Positions 62,933-64,000 of a stretch of 64,000 nt of DNA are shown in pieces. Numbering within the stretch: the first letter of the stretch is position 1; each line of letters starts with the position of its first letter. The DNA comes from Sporolactobacillus sp. THM19-2 (lineage in GTDB: Bacteria; Bacillota; Bacilli; Bacillales; Sporolactobacillaceae): positions 124,001 to 188,000 of the forward strand of contig NZ_SEMC01000004.1 in assembly GCF_004153195.1 (NCBI RefSeq), in the 5' to 3' direction. Made by a program: the position numbers and the translations under genes. The notes beneath the pieces were generated by a model. It saw only the letters and a list, made by a program, of their open reading frames with translations, was not told the origin of the DNA and ran no database searches.

Positions 62933-64000
62933 ATGTCCAGAAAGAAAAAATTTGCTCTTGCTGCTGCCTTCACCGGAGCAACAGCTGCCGCAGTCACGGC
63001 CGGACTTTTTATCCGCCGGGAAGTAGCAAAACGAAAGCCGTTTTCGATAGAAGAAACAACCATCGATGAGATACAGAAAGCGATCAGGCTGGGACAGACA
63101 ACTTCTAAAGAGCTTGTCCGTCAGTACCTGGATCGTATTCAAAAGTTGAATCAGCAGGGGCCGTTTTTGAACGCTGTGCGCGAAATCAACCCTGAAGCAA
63201 TACATGAAGCGGAAGCCTGTGATGTGAAAAGAACCGTTCAGCCGGATGTCGGCCCGCTCTTCGGCATACCGATTATTGTTAAAGATAATATCGAAACAGC
63301 AGGGAACATGCATACGACTGCAGGTTCTATTGCGCTGAAGAACCATCAGGCCAGTCAGGATGCGTTTATCATCAAAAAGTTGAAAGCGGCCGGCGCCATC
63401 ATTCTCGGCAAGGCAAATCTGACTGAATTTGCTAATTTTATTTCGGATAAAATGCCGAACGGATACAGCTCTCTGGGCGGACAGGTACTCAATCCATATG
63501 GTGCTGCATTTGATGTCGGCGGTTCCAGTTCAGGAACAGCCTCCGCAGTTGCGGCTAACCTTGCTGCTGCAGGCATCGGTACGGAAACATCCGGTTCCAT
63601 TCTCAGTCCGGCATCGTCGAATGCCCTGGTCGGGATTAAACCGACAATTGGTGTTCTCAGTCGCAGTGGCATAATTCCTCTTGCTCACAGCCAGGATACA
63701 GCCGGCCCGATGGCCCGGACCGTCCGTGATGCCGTCCTGCTGCTGAATGCCATGACCGGCGTAGATGAAGATGATGAAGAAACCGTCTGGAGCAGGGGAG
63801 ACGTGCAAAAAGATTATAGGGTTTACCTGAAGCGTAATGGACTTAAAAATGCCCGTATTGGTATTGACCGGCATTATCTGAAAGACCTGAGTAGAGAGAA
63901 GGTCGAACTGATTAACAAGGCCCTTAAAGTAATGAAAGAAAAAGGGGCTCATGTCATTGATCCCGTCATCATCCCGTCATCAGAGACTCTCGAAAACAGA
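62933..64000 (+). CDS. Amidase signature family hydrolase, 3' end outside window
   Basis: 356 codons are present; the frame is open to the window edge. An N-terminal hydrophobic segment (about 8-25) acts as a membrane anchor or signal. The Ser-cisSer-Lys triad is visible: Lys in FGIPIIVKDNIET, cis-Ser in GGSSSGTASAVA and nucleophile Ser in GTETSGSILSPAS. It cleaves amide bonds; the substrate cannot be named. ATG 62933 is seven bases from GAGGTG; ATG 62930 is the alternative. Related anchored amidases occur in many Bacilli. Confidence 0.88.
   Translation, partial: MSRKKKFALAAAFTGATAAAVTAGLFIRREVAKRKPFSIEETTIDEIQKAIRLGQTTSKELVRQYLDRIQKLNQQGPFLNAVREINPEAIHEAEACDVKRTVQPDVGPLFGIPIIVKDNIETAGNMHTTAGSIALKNHQASQDAFIIKKLKAAGAIILGKANLTEFANFISDKMPNGYSSLGGQVLNPYGAAFDVGGSSSGTASAVAANLAAAGIGTETSGSILSPASSNALVGIKPTIGVLSRSGIIPLAHSQDTAGPMARTVRDAVLLLNAMTGVDEDDEETVWSRGDVQKDYRVYLKRNGLKNARIGIDRHYLKDLSREKVELINKALKVMKEKGAHVIDPVIIPSSETLENR

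Overview
The window looks like chromosomal DNA of a low-to-mid GC, endospore-forming Bacillota of the order Bacillales. The clues are strong AGGAGG ribosome binding sites, CodY-, CcpA- (cre) and HrcA- (CIRCE) type operators, LXG/YwqH-type polymorphic toxin genes and a cluster of CotS/CotSA-type spore coat genes. The carbohydrate-rich gene set with a 2,3-bisphosphoglycerate-dependent phosphoglycerate mutase fits a saccharolytic, Sporolactobacillus-like lineage; the genus is inferred, not shown.

Layout. 1-3.6 kb: end of glycogen phosphorylase and a GH13 alpha-glucan hydrolase. 3.8-10 kb: ilvE, a DUF2871 membrane protein, a NatA/YhaQ-type ABC exporter, a solitary plsX and convergent metA. 10.1-15.8 kb: an intergenic mosaic of about 20-bp repeats, then CodY-like boxes and the branched-chain amino acid transporter livJHMGF. 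15.9-18.6 kb: small zinc-ribbon protein, condensation/acetyltransferase-like enzyme, gpmA. 18.8-24.2 kb: spore coat cluster with two CotS-like kinase folds and two CotSA-like glycosyltransferases. 24.4-30.5 kb: Lrp regulator with aminotransferase, dhaKLM, and htpG under a perfect CIRCE.

30.6-40.6 kb is an accessory island. It is bounded on the left by a broken copy of the 3' half of the GH65 disaccharide phosphorylase gene and on the right by the intact gene in the same orientation, so it probably formed by duplication. Inside are a fused trehalose-6-phosphate synthase/phosphatase, an orphan LexA-like box, a YwqH/YwqI/LXG toxin module whose LXG gene stops after its N-terminal domain, a type I toxin-antitoxin locus (29-codon holin-like toxin plus convergent RNA), a separate EndoU toxin part with a probable immunity gene, remains of further toxin/immunity genes, and two nested, broken IS3-family elements.

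40.6-47.3 kb: GH65 phosphorylase with an MdxEFG-type sugar importer and a divergent AraC regulator, a disaccharide uptake and phosphorolysis unit. 47.3-64 kb: SRAP protein, methyltransferase, MFS sugar porter, a possible structured RNA, YczE-like membrane protein, zinc alcohol dehydrogenase, NlpC/P60-LysM hydrolase, two aldo-keto reductases, alpha/beta hydrolase, PAP2 phosphatase, MerR-like regulator with a palindromic operator, a non-canonical Nramp-like transporter under a perfect cre, GNAT protein, an unknown Asp/His-tailed protein, and an amidase running off the end.

The most notable items are the unannotated type I toxin-antitoxin pair, the split toxin locus in the duplicated island, CIRCE control of htpG, the mosaic repeat, and the atypical Nramp relative.
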